Shown one piece after another: positions 51,918 to 60,859 of a stretch of DNA of 64,000 nucleotides (the stretch's first letter is position 1; each line of letters opens with the position of its first letter). The position numbers were made by a program, and so were the translations under genes. Source of the stretch: an uncultured Sphingobium sp. (lineage in GTDB: Bacteria > Pseudomonadota > Alphaproteobacteria > Sphingomonadales > Sphingomonadaceae); the NCBI GenBank assembly GCA_946885845.1, contig CAMPHJ010000011.1:1-64000 (forward strand). The letters are read 5' to 3'. The notes beneath the pieces are model-generated. The model had not been told where the DNA came from. It searched no databases and saw nothing but the letters and a program-made list of their open reading frames with translations.

Positions 51918-54395
51918 CTATTTCGGAACCGGCCTCAGGTCGCCCACCGCGATGGTTGCTGTAGCGCCCTTTGGAATGACCAGGTCAAAGCTGGTCTGGT
52001 CGTCATCGCTCATAATGATTTTCCATTGCCCTGGCGCCAGTCCCGTCGCGCCGAAACGGCCGGCGGCATTGGTGAAGAGCGCTATCGCCTCGCGATCGGG
52101 ATGCGCCACTTCCACCGCACGGCCTGCGATCAGGGCGATCGGCTCTCCGCCCGATCCAAGCAGCCGTCCGACGACGCTCACCATATAATCGGAACCGACC
52201 GTCAGGCGGTATCCGCCGCGATAGGGCGGCAGTAACCGGACCGAGCCTTCGCCCAGATTGACGCCAAGAGGGGCATCGGGCGCCGTCAGCAGGACGTTGC
52301 GTTCGCTGTAGCTGCTGAGGCTGGGTTGCACGGCCGTCCCCAGTTTTCCCGTATTTGCGGTCGAGCTATCGCCGTTTTCATCCACGATGATATCGGTCCC
52401 GCGCAGCGTGGGGTGGGCGCGCACAATCGCAAAAGCGTCCTGAATGGGTCGCCCGATCGACAAGGAACCATCCGCCATCGCCAACGCGGTGCCAAAGCGC
52501 AGGGATGTGCGCTGCCCGGTCGATCCGCCCAGATCGCGCTCAAATGTCCCAAAATGACTGAATCCCAGCTCGGCGCGATTGGCGTAGTAGACGCTGTTGA
52601 CCGTTGCGCCGGCGCCGATGTCGCTCCGCTCGATATCTGCGCTCAGATTATAAGCGCCCGTGCCTGACCCATGATAGCTCTGATAGGTCAGCCGCGTCCG
52701 ATCGTTCCGGCTGTCATAATCCGACCGCAGGCTGGATGATCGGTCGAGCCGGTAGGTCAGCGAGAGAAAGGCGCCGATCCGGTTGTTGCGTCCCGCCCGT
52801 TCATAGCTGAGGTCGGCGGTGAAGCTGAGGTCAGGCGTGATCCGCCAGCCCCCGATCGCGCGAATGCTGCCCACGTTCGGCTCCCCGTTTCGGCCACGGG
52901 AATAGCGCGCGTCCAGCCCTCCATAGACAGCGTCGCTGATCGCGCTGTTATAGCTTGCACCGGCAATGTAGCTGTAGGGATTGAACGGGGAAGGCGTCCC
53001 GATGGGCGCGAAATTACGGCTGCGCGCTTCGAAGGAAAGCGACAGCGCGTCGGCACGGTCGCTGCTCCGGCTGATGGTGCGCTGAAACGTCACGACCGAT
53101 GCCCAGCCCGATCCAACCCCGTCCACGTGAGAGGCGGAAGCAAAGCCACCGAAGGTGCCGATCGATGTCGCCACGACCGACTCCAGACCACCCATCCAGC
53201 CTTGCCCGTCGGCCTGCGCATTGGCCCCCAGCGTCAGACGGTCACTGACCCCGCGTCGGTAAAAGCCGCTGAAGGCCAAGTCGTCGCTGTAGATTGGCCC
53301 ACGCCTTCCCAGCGGTGAGAGAACCCCGGCATAAAGGCCAAATTCGCTCAGTCCTTTGGCAAGTTGCGCCTGATCCAGGAAGATATTGAAATCCACCGTT
53401 TCCCGGCGTCCGGCATCGTCGACGATCGTAAGTTGCACATCGTTCGCGCCTTGGGTGAACGGGAAATCTCGCAGGTCGAACGTGCCGGGTTCCAGTTCCA
53501 GCCGCCGAACCAGTTGATCGTTGATCCGCACTTCGACAATCGACCGGCGTTCGAGTTGAAAGCTGCGGCTGCCGCGCGGACGTATGATCGTTTGCGGATC
53601 AAGCAGCGAATAGAAGCGTGAAACCGACAGCCCGGCTATTTCAGGAGCAGACTGAAAACCGCGCGCCAATGTCTGCAAATCGCCACCAGCCCAGCGCACC
53701 AGATTATGGCGGTCATCATAAACCAGCCGCGTCCCCCGCCGCTGAAAGTCGGGACCGGCTACCCCGGCCTGCCAGTTCGCCTCGCTTTCCAGCACCACGC
53801 CGCCCGCGCGGACTGCACCGTCCAGGAAAGTGACGGGCGCGGCAATCCCTTGATCAGGACCCTGTTGTACCCAATCCAGCGATCCGCGGATGTTGAGATA
53901 GGCGCTGACGTCGGCGGGGCTGGCGTAGCTAACCGCCCCCCGCGTGTCACCGCCAAGGTCAACCGTTCGTGCGGCCCGGCTGGGCGCGGCAATCTCCAGC
54001 ACCAGTTGAAGAGCTTGCGGATCGTAGAGGATCGTGACCCCCACACTCTGCAGGGCGGTGCGGTTGAGCTGTCCTTGTTCGGAAAGCCGGTTGCGCAATC
54101 GCATCAACAGCGGCGCTGCAATGCGTGGTTGAAGCAGCGCGAGCAGGCGCTCGGCTGAAAAGCGCGCCTGTCCGTTTGTGTCCAGGGTGACGGTCGCATC
54201 GCCAAGATAGGATTGCCCATCCATCACCGGAGCGGTGAGTATGACCGGCTTGCCAGTCGGATTGATCCCGATGCTGTTCGCCTGCGGATCGATAACAACC
54301 TCTGCGGGTCCAGCAGCGGCCGTTTGCGCGACGGACGGGACCGGCAGGACACATATGGTCAGCAGCAGCGCCCCTGCAATCGCATTCTGCTTCAT
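51918..54395 (-). CDS. csuD: Outer membrane usher of an archaic chaperone-usher pilus
   Basis: 825 residues. Signal peptide (AIAGALLLTICVLPVPSVAQ). It has the N-terminal domain, a long barrel with aromatic repeats (FGLYAGVLSPLGRR, YSRGRNGEPNVG), the plug, and a C-terminal domain with carboxypeptidase-like loops (GRFGATGLAPGQWKIIMSDD). It threads and secretes pilin subunits. It lies 15 bases downstream of the chaperone gene. The symbol is by analogy to the Csu system. Confidence 0.88.
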   Translation of the reverse strand: MKQNAIAGALLLTICVLPVPSVAQTAAAGPAEVVIDPQANSIGINPTGKPVILTAPVMDGQSYLGDATVTLDTNGQARFSAERLLALLQPRIAAPLLMRLRNRLSEQGQLNRTALQSVGVTILYDPQALQLVLEIAAPSRAARTVDLGGDTRGAVSYASPADVSAYLNIRGSLDWVQQGPDQGIAAPVTFLDGAVRAGGVVLESEANWQAGVAGPDFQRRGTRLVYDDRHNLVRWAGGDLQTLARGFQSAPEIAGLSVSRFYSLLDPQTIIRPRGSRSFQLERRSIVEVRINDQLVRRLELEPGTFDLRDFPFTQGANDVQLTIVDDAGRRETVDFNIFLDQAQLAKGLSEFGLYAGVLSPLGRRGPIYSDDLAFSGFYRRGVSDRLTLGANAQADGQGWMGGLESVVATSIGTFGGFASASHVDGVGSGWASVVTFQRTISRSSDRADALSLSFEARSRNFAPIGTPSPFNPYSYIAGASYNSAISDAVYGGLDARYSRGRNGEPNVGSIRAIGGWRITPDLSFTADLSYERAGRNNRIGAFLSLTYRLDRSSSLRSDYDSRNDRTRLTYQSYHGSGTGAYNLSADIERSDIGAGATVNSVYYANRAELGFSHFGTFERDLGGSTGQRTSLRFGTALAMADGSLSIGRPIQDAFAIVRAHPTLRGTDIIVDENGDSSTANTGKLGTAVQPSLSSYSERNVLLTAPDAPLGVNLGEGSVRLLPPYRGGYRLTVGSDYMVSVVGRLLGSGGEPIALIAGRAVEVAHPDREAIALFTNAAGRFGATGLAPGQWKIIMSDDDQTSFDLVIPKGATATIAVGDLRPVPK

Positions 54396-54410
54396 CGTGA
54401 AAGTGCTGCC

Positions 54411-55193
54411 TCAGGGGTCCGGCGTAAGTTGGGTTTCGATTGTGCCATTGGATTGCGGAAGGGTGACAGGCAGCGTGATGCGGCGCGTTTGACCACCGCC
54501 AATCAGTCCATAGCCGATCGACTGCTGAAGTTCCGGCCCGCTCAGCTGCTTGCGAAATATCTCACGCCCGTCAGGCGCAAACTGGACGACACGAACCCGG
54601 CCGCGCGAAAGATAGCCGTGCGCCGCCGATTCATTCGTCACCGTGATGACCGGCACCGGGGCGGCTTCAGCATTCTTGCCGATTTCGGATGATGCGACCG
54701 TCATCGTTGGCTTTGCGCCATTTGCAGCGATGCTCACGAGCACCTGGAAATTATAGAGCAACTGGATGTTCGACCGGCTATCCCCCGTCTGCACCGGAAG
54801 CTGTGCCACCGTCACGAAAAAATGCTTGCTCTTCGCCAGTGCAGGATCACCCACATATTGGACGCGGAAATTCTGTCGCTGACCCGGCTGAATCAATGCC
54901 TGGGGGGGGAAAACCGCCAGCTCGCCGCTATCCTTGCCGGTCGGCTTCACGCCATCGGGGGTAAGGTCCAGCGTTTCGATGCGCAACTCCACCGGCAGTG
55001 GCTTGTCAAAGCTGTTTTCGACCGTGATCACTTGGCTCATACCACGGCCCGATGTCGTCAGATCGATCACCACTGGCTGGACGGTCATGGCTTCAGCAGC
55101 CGTTGACAGGCCCAACATCGCCACACATGCCAGGAGCGCGGTGGCGAAGGATCTATGCTGCAATATCAAGGGCCAGCTCCTCCCGCTTATCAT
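54411..55193 (-). CDS. csuC: Periplasmic pilus chaperone
   Basis: 260 residues from ATG 55193 with GGTGGA upstream. Signal peptide ending near LGLSTAAEA. Two Ig-like domains follow: VVIDLTTSGRGMSQVITVEN and the G1 strand segment SNIQLLYNFQVLVSI, then YLSRGRVRVVQFAPDGREIF. It holds spore-coat-U-type pilins in donor-strand form and delivers them to the usher. An upstream in-frame extension to 55277 has no function visible. Confidence 0.86.
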   Translation of the reverse strand: MISGRSWPLILQHRSFATALLACVAMLGLSTAAEAMTVQPVVIDLTTSGRGMSQVITVENSFDKPLPVELRIETLDLTPDGVKPTGKDSGELAVFPPQALIQPGQRQNFRVQYVGDPALAKSKHFFVTVAQLPVQTGDSRSNIQLLYNFQVLVSIAANGAKPTMTVASSEIGKNAEAAPVPVITVTNESAAHGYLSRGRVRVVQFAPDGREIFRKQLSGPELQQSIGYGLIGGGQTRRITLPVTLPQSNGTIETQLTPDP

Positions 55194-55305
55194 TGATCCA
55201 CCGCTATCGGTGGTAAGACGATGAACTTGTGAACAGTTTCCGCCAAGCAGAAAAGCCGTAACTGTGTAGATGTTCATCCAGAAACGAGCAATTTGCGATG
55301 AAACG

Positions 55306-55491
55306 TTATTGCGGCAGGCAAACGGTCACGTCACCATCCTCCGGCGGAGGCTGCGGCGCACTCCCCATCCGTTCATATTCCGCCGCGAGAAACAGGAGAT
55401 CGGCGCGCTCGGCCGGTTCGGCATCGATCGCTCGGACGCGAAGTTCCGCCGCCAATGCTATGGGATTTTGCGATTCCATGCCCGAAGCCAA
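55306..55491 (-). CDS. Small hypothetical protein
   Basis: Up to 61 residues (start 55491, or 55479 at MESQNPIAL). The helix AELRVRAIDAEPAERADLLF followed by LAAEYERMGS resembles a small helical protein common in sphingomonads and other alphaproteobacteria. It is on the minus strand between a terminator and the chaperone gene. No function known. Confidence 0.4.
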   Translation of the reverse strand: MASGMESQNPIALAAELRVRAIDAEPAERADLLFLAAEYERMGSAPQPPPEDGDVTVCLPQ

Positions 55492-55497
55492 TCCTTA

Positions 55498-55522
55498 GGC
55501 GGGCCTGTAATTCAGACCCGCC
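55498..55522 (-). terminator. Terminator after the major pilin gene
   Basis: On the minus strand GGCGGGTCTG pairs with CAGGCCCGCC (one G-U pair) around AATTA. It directly follows the pilin gene, so it may make the pilin mRNA more abundant than that of the chaperone and usher. It lacks a U run. Confidence 0.55.
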
Positions 55523-55533
55523 CATTTAAGTGA

Positions 55534-56091
55534 TCAAGCGGCTGGAGCGACCGTGATTTCGACCTTGCCCGCATAAGTGCCCGCATCAAGGATTGCCGCT
55601 GAGTCCGCGGTCATCCCGCTGCCGACGGTCAGCGATACGTTGTTCGAAACCGCCGCCAGGCGATCACCCACCTGCGCCGAGGTCGCGCCCGAGCTGAGCG
55701 ACTGGTCGGCCACCGTGGCGCTGCCGCCCTTGGCTCCTGTCGCAACTACCGTAGCCGTATAGTGAACGGTGTTGGTGTAGCCATTGGGCGAATTGGTCGC
55801 TGCCGCGTTCACCAGCGGCTTCGCCTCGACCGATACTTTGGGGTTGGCGCCGTTGCACTTGATGGTGAAGTTGCGGCTGAGTCCGCCGGTGTTGCCGGCA
55901 AATGCCGGATCGACCGTGCCGTCGGCTTTGGCCAGTTCGCCCAGCGTGATGCTGCCGCTGATCGGTGTGACGGCCGAGCAGCGCGCCGCAACGGTCCCGC
56001 TAACATCAACCGATCCGCTGGCCTGGGCGAAGGCAGGAGCCACTGTCACAGCCGAACCGATCAGCAGGGCGGAAACAAGCAGGTTCTTCAT
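55534..56091 (-). CDS. Spore coat protein U-type pilin (probable major subunit)
   Basis: 185 residues from ATG 56091 with GGAGATACGAA. Signal peptide MKNLLVSALLIGSAVTVAPA then FAQ. The mature domain VDVSGTVAARCSAVTPISGS and LDAGTYAGKVEITVAPAA is of the SCPU/DUF4402 Ig-like type, with two cysteines (near residues 38 and 80). It is exported by the usher. Separated from the next upstream gene by 147 bases that contain a palindrome, so it has a promoter of its own. Confidence 0.85.
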   Translation of the reverse strand: MKNLLVSALLIGSAVTVAPAFAQASGSVDVSGTVAARCSAVTPISGSITLGELAKADGTVDPAFAGNTGGLSRNFTIKCNGANPKVSVEAKPLVNAAATNSPNGYTNTVHYTATVVATGAKGGSATVADQSLSSGATSAQVGDRLAAVSNNVSLTVGSGMTADSAAILDAGTYAGKVEITVAPAA

Positions 56092-56211
56092 TTCGTATCT
56101 CCAGAAAAAGGTTCGGGTTCCATGTGCCCGGTGAGATTGGAGATACAGCCGATCATCGCCCGAACCCATTTAGCGGGCAGCAAAAACAGGCCTAACTTCA
56201 GGAAGAAGATA

Positions 56212-56229
56212 TTATATCGGACGATATAA
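56212..56229. promoter_or_regulatory. 18-bp palindrome upstream of the major pilin
   Basis: TTATATCG-GA-CGATATAA is a perfect dyad in the 147-bp gap between two pilin genes, 121 bp before the pilin start codon. It is probably an operator, perhaps for the NarL-type regulator of this cluster, or the centre of a promoter region. Confidence 0.5.
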
Positions 56230-56238
56230 GGAAGCGGC

Positions 56239-57273
56239 CTAAAGCCCGGCACAACTGCTCGCGGCGGCGGCTGACACGATCGGGGTGAAGGTGATGCTGA
56301 TCGTATCGGCATAATTGGGCGCTGGCGTTTTGCCCGCGCCGCCTTCCTTTAGAGTCGCGCGCAACGGTAACATGCCCGCCTCCCCACCGATCCCCGCGCG
56401 CGCGCAGGTGCGCGTTCCGAAGGCGGCATTGGAAGTGACTTCCTGACCAAGAAACCGTGCGCTGTAGCGGATGGTCTGCGCTGAATTCGCCAGACTTCCA
56501 CCGGGGAAAGTCAGCCGAAAATCATTCTGGGAACGCACCTGCACTTCGAACGGGCCGGAACTGCGCACTCTCAATGAATTGGCCGACGACGTCGTATAAC
56601 GATCCGGTGCGGCCTGAACCTGAGTGGTCGTGATGTCCCCAATTTCCCCGAAATCAAGCGCGGCCCCGGCGTAATAGGCCTGAAGCGCGCTCACCGTGTT
56701 GACGTTGATCCTGATCGCGCCAACGTCGCGGGTCGGCACCGGGACGCTCTGCATCCCACCCTCGCCGGAACAGATGTAAAGCATATCGAGAATTATCGGC
56801 TCCCCGGCCGAAAGATCCGTGCCGGGCGGCACTGTGACTCGCAAGTTCAGCGGCGTCGATAGATCCGAGGCGAGGAGATTGCCGAAATCATAGCGTATCT
56901 CTCCAGCAGCGCCCGCGCCATTATCCTTTGCATCCAACGACCGGGGACGCCCTGCAGTGGCGCCTTGGGAATAAAGCACCTTATAGCCCTTATATGTCAC
57001 GTCGATCGGCGGCGTTCCCGATGGTGCCGTCAGCACCAGGCTTACCTCGTTCGTACGGCCCAGGATCAACCCGCGATTCCGTCGGAGGATCAGTGGAACG
57101 GTTACTTCGGACAGGCCTGCGGGCGAAAAGGGATCGTATGTGATGCTGGCCGGAGCAGTCGCGTTGCCGGTAACACCGCAAACGGACGACAATTGTGATT
57201 GCGCCGCTGCCGGAGAGGTCAGGGCGATCGCGCCCACCAATCCTGAAACTGCAAGTCCCTTCTGCCAACGCAT
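56239..57273 (-). CDS. SCPU-type pilus tip or adaptor protein
   Basis: 344 residues from ATG 57273, inside a TGATG overlap with the gene before it. Signal peptide VSGLVGAIALTSPAAAQ. Two SCPU-like domains are present: DPFSPAGLSEVTVPLILRRN with GYKVLYSQG in the first, and AYYAGAALDFGEIGDI with SSGPFEVQVRSQNDFRLTFP in the second. It matches the CsuE-type two-domain tip adhesin. A longer in-frame start would only add sequence antisense in quality to the upstream gene and is rejected. Confidence 0.8.
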   Translation of the reverse strand: MRWQKGLAVSGLVGAIALTSPAAAQSQLSSVCGVTGNATAPASITYDPFSPAGLSEVTVPLILRRNRGLILGRTNEVSLVLTAPSGTPPIDVTYKGYKVLYSQGATAGRPRSLDAKDNGAGAAGEIRYDFGNLLASDLSTPLNLRVTVPPGTDLSAGEPIILDMLYICSGEGGMQSVPVPTRDVGAIRINVNTVSALQAYYAGAALDFGEIGDITTTQVQAAPDRYTTSSANSLRVRSSGPFEVQVRSQNDFRLTFPGGSLANSAQTIRYSARFLGQEVTSNAAFGTRTCARAGIGGEAGMLPLRATLKEGGAGKTPAPNYADTISITFTPIVSAAAASSCAGL

Positions 57274-57608
57274 CACAACTGCGGTGATACGGTGATCTCC
57301 CACGCCATGGGCGTCGGCTGCCCGTTCGAAACTGGACGCACTTCCAGGTCCGGGTTGAGCATATGAATGTGCGACTGGAGCGCCGGACGCGCCTGATTGC
57401 AGATTGCCTGGCCCTGCGCCCCAAACGCCTGAACCGGCGCTGGTTTCGCGACCCAGCATCGTGGCGCGACATATCCGTGAATATCGAACCGCGGCCCCTG
57501 TTGCGCTCCGGCCGACGAAGGGGCGATGGTAAGCAGGATAAGTGCCGCCGCCGTGCGCCCGGTAGCGTTGATCAAGCCTGAGCCAGGTTGGAAGGAGTTC
57601 CGCGTCAT
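57273..57608 (-). CDS. Small secreted protein of the pilus operon
   Basis: 111 residues with a signal peptide (AAALILLTIAPSSAGA) and a mature part of about 75 residues: FDIHGYVAPRCWVAKPAPVQ, two cysteines (CW, CNQ) and the end MAWEITVSPQL. The ending resembles the last strand of SCPU pilins, so it may be a one-domain minor pilin. Translation is coupled to the tip gene by TGATG. I do not recognise a named family. Confidence 0.6.
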   Translation of the reverse strand: MTRNSFQPGSGLINATGRTAAALILLTIAPSSAGAQQGPRFDIHGYVAPRCWVAKPAPVQAFGAQGQAICNQARPALQSHIHMLNPDLEVRPVSNGQPTPMAWEITVSPQL

Positions 57609-57670
57609 ATGGGATCATGACATGCCTTCCATAGATGAATAATCACTCATTCTGGATACTTAGCAATATT

Positions 57671-58279
57671 TTAAGGACTAACGCTAACGGTGATCGACAA
57701 TGTATCGACATAGCGACCAGCGACCAGCGTCTCCGTCCCTGCATAGGCAGGCGCGCTGATCCTGAGATAGGATCCATTCGTTTTGGTGGAGGCGCCGGCG
57801 AGACGCAGGCCGGTTGCGTTGCTCGCTGTTCCGGCGAAGCTGCATCCCCCGCCCGCCGCAAGCGCGGACGCTTCGCATGAGGCCGAAGCGCTCGTCCCAT
57901 CGTCCGCCACCATGCGCAACGCGACCTGATAGGGCGCCTTGCTGCTGTATCCCAGGCCAGTCGATGCGGCGTTCGTCATGCCGCCATTCGCAGATGACAC
58001 AGCGATGCGCGATGCGCCGCTGCAATTGAGCTGGATCGCGAAATCCTTTGAAAAGCCGCTCTGGTCGAAATCCGCCTGGTCGATGCTGCCCGATGGAGCA
58101 CCTCCGGTTGCAAAGCCGCAGCGCCCTTGCACCGACGCGCGCACCTCCACACCCACGGTGATGCTGTTCACTGCGCCCTGACCTACGGCATAGGCGGTGA
58201 CTTCGGCGCGCGCAGGCTGGCAGCCAGCGCAAAGCGCCGCCACCATCGCCATACCGAACACCACAAGCTGCTTCATCAT
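57671..58279 (-). CDS. Spore coat protein U-type pilin
   Basis: 202 residues (ATG 58279, or the Met next to it). Signal peptide MVAALCAGCQPARA. The SCPU domain has VRASVQGRCGFATGGAPSGS, FDQSGFSKDFAIQLNCSGAS and VAGRYVDTLSITVSVSP with the expected cysteine pair. First gene of the pilus operon (pilin, small protein, tip, pilin, chaperone, usher). It may be a minor or initiating subunit. Confidence 0.83.
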   Translation of the reverse strand: MMKQLVVFGMAMVAALCAGCQPARAEVTAYAVGQGAVNSITVGVEVRASVQGRCGFATGGAPSGSIDQADFDQSGFSKDFAIQLNCSGASRIAVSSANGGMTNAASTGLGYSSKAPYQVALRMVADDGTSASASCEASALAAGGGCSFAGTASNATGLRLAGASTKTNGSYLRISAPAYAGTETLVAGRYVDTLSITVSVSP

Positions 58280-58413
58280 CCGCCTATCAGGGGGCGGTCA
58301 AACACCGCCGGTCTGATTGGTCAGATGCACCACGTGCCGGGCGCGGACCATTCAACCGGTGGCAAGAAGCGCGTTTACCATCGGCTGAAAGGCCTATTCC
58401 GTTCGGTATATAT

Positions 58414-59040
58414 TCAGGCGTCGCGTCCTTGGGCGAGCAGGATAAGTTCGGTCCGGCCGCGCACGCCAAGCTTTTCGAAAACCTTGTGAAGATGGACCTT
58501 CACGGTCCCTTCGGTCAGCCCCAGTTCGTCGGCGATTTCCTTGTTGCGCAAACCCCGTTGCGCCAAGGAAGCGACCGCTCGTTCGCGCCCGCTCAGCATT
58601 TCGAACGGGTCGCGCGGCCCATCGGGTGACATCGCCAGAAGCATGGCGCGTTGCATGATTTCCTGGTCGAGCCACCGCCGCCCCTGCATGACAGTTTCAA
58701 GGCAGATGAGCAGGTCGCGGGGCGCAGTCGACTTAATGACGATGCCATTCACGCCCAGTTGCATCGCCTCTTTTGTGGCCTGGTCGTTGATACCGCCGGT
58801 CAGCAGCACAACGGGCCTGTTGTCGCCCCGGTTGCGGATCGTGCGCAAAACGTCCAGCCCGGTCCGTTCAGGCATGCTGTTGTCAAGGATCAGCATGTCC
58901 GGCCGCACCGTGGAAAGCGCGTCCAGCGCTGAGGTGCCGTTACTGACGGTGGCGACCACCTCAAAATTCGTCTTGTCGAGCAGGATGTTGATCCCGGCAA
59001 GCGTAAGGGGATCATCCTCTGCCACAAGCACCTTCGTCAT
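58414..59040 (-). CDS. NarL/FixJ-type response regulator
   Basis: 208 residues. Receiver: VLVAEDDPLTLAGINILLDK, phospho-Asp in MLILDNSMPERTG, VVLLTGG and the Lys in VIKSTAP. LuxR-type HTH: LSGRERAVASLAQRGLRNKE and EGTVKVHLHKVFEKLGV. It lies just before the pilus operon on the same strand and probably controls it, perhaps receiving phosphate from the kinase/Hpt relay on the other side of the pilus genes. No dedicated kinase is adjacent. Confidence 0.92.
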   Translation of the reverse strand: MTKVLVAEDDPLTLAGINILLDKTNFEVVATVSNGTSALDALSTVRPDMLILDNSMPERTGLDVLRTIRNRGDNRPVVLLTGGINDQATKEAMQLGVNGIVIKSTAPRDLLICLETVMQGRRWLDQEIMQRAMLLAMSPDGPRDPFEMLSGRERAVASLAQRGLRNKEIADELGLTEGTVKVHLHKVFEKLGVRGRTELILLAQGRDA

Positions 59041-59064
59041 TGCGACCTCATTCGTTTATTTTTC

Positions 59065-59083
59065 TGATAACAATGCCTTATCA
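59065..59083. promoter_or_regulatory. Inverted repeat upstream of the NarL-type regulator
   Basis: TGATAA-N7-TTATCA is a perfect repeat 25 bp before the regulator start. The position suits autoregulation. Confidence 0.4.
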
Positions 59084-59176
59084 TCGAAATTCAACCCCGG
59101 TCCAGTGGAGGAGTTGCACAGGGTGAATTCCGCGATCGTGGATTTAGTCTTCTCCGTAGAGAAAGGAATTGGCCGT

Positions 59177-59201
59177 GGACCCTTCTGTTGCGGCAGTCGT
59201 T
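59177..59201 (+). promoter_or_regulatory. Possible EcfG (general stress sigma) promoter
   Basis: GGACC, a 16-base spacer and CGTT match the alphaproteobacterial EcfG consensus GGAAC-N16/17-CGTT with one change. It is 28 bp before the start of a DUF2383 gene, a class often stress induced. Confidence 0.4.
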
Positions 59202-59229
59202 AGACAGGCTCCCAACACAGGAGCACTCC

Positions 59230-59676
59230 ATGAGCAACGATAGTACGATCAGCACTTTGAACAGCCTGATCAAGACAACGCTGGACAGCATGAAGGGCTT
59301 CAAGGACGCAGCGCAGGATGCCGAGAGCACTCAGTTTTCATCGATGTTCTCAGACTTCGCGCGCGAACGCAGCGAGGTGGCGACCCAGCTTCAGGCAGAG
59401 GTTCGCCGACTGGGTGGCAATCCAGAGGATGACAGCAGCCTCCTCGCTGCCGCACATCGCACCTTCATGGATCTGAAACAGGCTTTCACCGGCAAGGATG
59501 ACAAAGCGATCATCCAAGAGGTTGAGCGTGGTGAGGATTACATCAAGAGCAAATTCGAGGCCGCGCTGAAAGACGCCGACCTCGACCCCTCGGCCCGATC
59601 AGTTGTGGAACGCGCCTATCAGTCGGTAAAGACCGGCCATGACCGCGCCAGCGCCCTGAAGCACAGCATGGAATGA
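59230..59676 (+). CDS. PA2169/DUF2383-family four-helix protein
   Basis: 148 residues from ATG 59230 with AGGAGCACTCC. Long amphipathic helices: STISTLNSLIKTTLDSMKGF, FSSMFSDFARERSEVATQLQ and HRTFMDLKQAFTGKDDKAII. It has the ferritin-like four-helix layout of this family, without a full set of iron ligands. Such proteins are stress related in alphaproteobacteria and their biochemical role is unknown. A strong terminator follows, so it is a single-gene unit. Confidence 0.88.
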   Translation: MSNDSTISTLNSLIKTTLDSMKGFKDAAQDAESTQFSSMFSDFARERSEVATQLQAEVRRLGGNPEDDSSLLAAAHRTFMDLKQAFTGKDDKAIIQEVERGEDYIKSKFEAALKDADLDPSARSVVERAYQSVKTGHDRASALKHSME

Positions 59677-59680
59677 GGTT

Positions 59681-59710
59681 GAAGGGCCGCTTGGGAACAA
59701 GCGGCCCTTC
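59681..59710 (+). terminator. Rho-independent terminator after the DUF2383 gene
   Basis: GAAGGGCCGCTT and AAGCGGCCCTTC form a 12-bp perfect stem around GGGAAC, then CATTCCTTTC. The next 190 bases, up to chrB, have no gene. Confidence 0.8.
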
Positions 59711-59902
59711 CATTCCTTTCGGTCAAGTCGGATTCGCCAGGCGCCGCCGATCCCAGCGCATCGCTGCATATGCAAAAACTAACAAGTGAGCGAGGGCGGG
59801 AGCGGCGGCGGAACTCAGTATGGCAGCGGAGAGATGAAGATAGAAACGGGCAAGCATGTTATAGGTATTTCCGCGAAGAAAATTGGATGATACATATGCA
59901 TC

Positions 59903-60859
59903 ATGAATTTGCCCGCGACCGGCCTTTGGCTTGCCCTTTTGCACCAGCTACCTGCAAAACCACCTTATTTGCGCGTCAAGATCTGGCGGCGGCTGCAAGC
60001 AATTGGCGCAGTACCACTCAAGAACGCGGTCCATGTCCTTCCCCGATCGCCTGAGGCTGAAGCGGCATTCCTGGACCTGTTGAACGAAATCACCTCAAGC
60101 GGCGGCGAGGCTACCCTCATAGAAGCGCGTCTGCTTGCCGGGCAGTCTGACGCTGATGTCCGCACATTTTTCGATACCGCCCGCGACGCTGATTATGAAG
60201 ACATCGCGCAAGCTGCACGGCGCCTTATCGAGACAGGACCCGCGAGCGGTCCAGATATAGCAAAATTGCAGAAGCGCCTTGAAGAAGTAGGCAGGCTCGA
60301 CTTTTTCGGCTCACACGGTCGACAGGAGGCTGAAGCCGCCCTCGCGGAGCTTGATCGGCAGCGTTACCAGCATCCCGACGTCAGCCGCAGCGACCCGCTG
60401 GCTCACACGGAAACCGCCGATCTAACCGGCCGGACCTGGGTGACGCGCGCCGGAGTTCATGTCGATCGCATCGCCTGCGCCTGGTTGATCCGCCGCTTCA
60501 TCGACCCTGATGCTGAATTCAAATTCGTCGCAAGCCGCAACTATGACCCCATGCTTGGCGAGCTGCGCTTTGACATGGTCGATGCCGAGTTCACCCATGA
60601 GGAAGATCGGTGCAGCTTCGAGACCCTATTGCTGCGCGCCAATTTGAGCGACGATCCTGCACTAGTGGCGATCGGCGAAATAATTCACGAACTCGACATT
60701 GCCGATGGCAAATTCGCGCGTCCCGAGACAGCAGGCGTAGGCGCCATGCTGTCGGGCGTGTGTGCTTCGACCGATGATGACCTTCAGCGCATCGCCATGG
60801 CGAGCGCCGCGCTCGACCAATTCCACTCCTTCTTCAGCAACAGAAAGACGGATCGATGA
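59903..60859 (+). CDS. chrB: Chromate resistance protein ChrB
   Basis: 318 residues. An N-terminal ChrB_N part with LRVKIWRRLQAIGAVPLKNA and a C-terminal ChrB domain with VHVDRIACAWLIRRFIDPDA, FDMVDAEFTHE and CSFETLLLRANL. ChrB is a chromate-sensing regulator and accessory protein of ChrA. ATG 59903 has no strong ribosome site, so the start may vary by a few codons. The end overlaps the chrA start (ATGA), so both are made together. Confidence 0.9.
   Translation: MNLPATGLWLALLHQLPAKPPYLRVKIWRRLQAIGAVPLKNAVHVLPRSPEAEAAFLDLLNEITSSGGEATLIEARLLAGQSDADVRTFFDTARDADYEDIAQAARRLIETGPASGPDIAKLQKRLEEVGRLDFFGSHGRQEAEAALAELDRQRYQHPDVSRSDPLAHTETADLTGRTWVTRAGVHVDRIACAWLIRRFIDPDAEFKFVASRNYDPMLGELRFDMVDAEFTHEEDRCSFETLLLRANLSDDPALVAIGEIIHELDIADGKFARPETAGVGAMLSGVCASTDDDLQRIAMASAALDQFHSFFSNRKTDR

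Noticed and set aside
57274..57618. Long N-terminal extension of the pilus tip protein
   Set aside because: The extension has no sense as protein and overlaps a separate gene with a clear signal peptide; the ATG in the TGATG overlap also gives a proper signal peptide.
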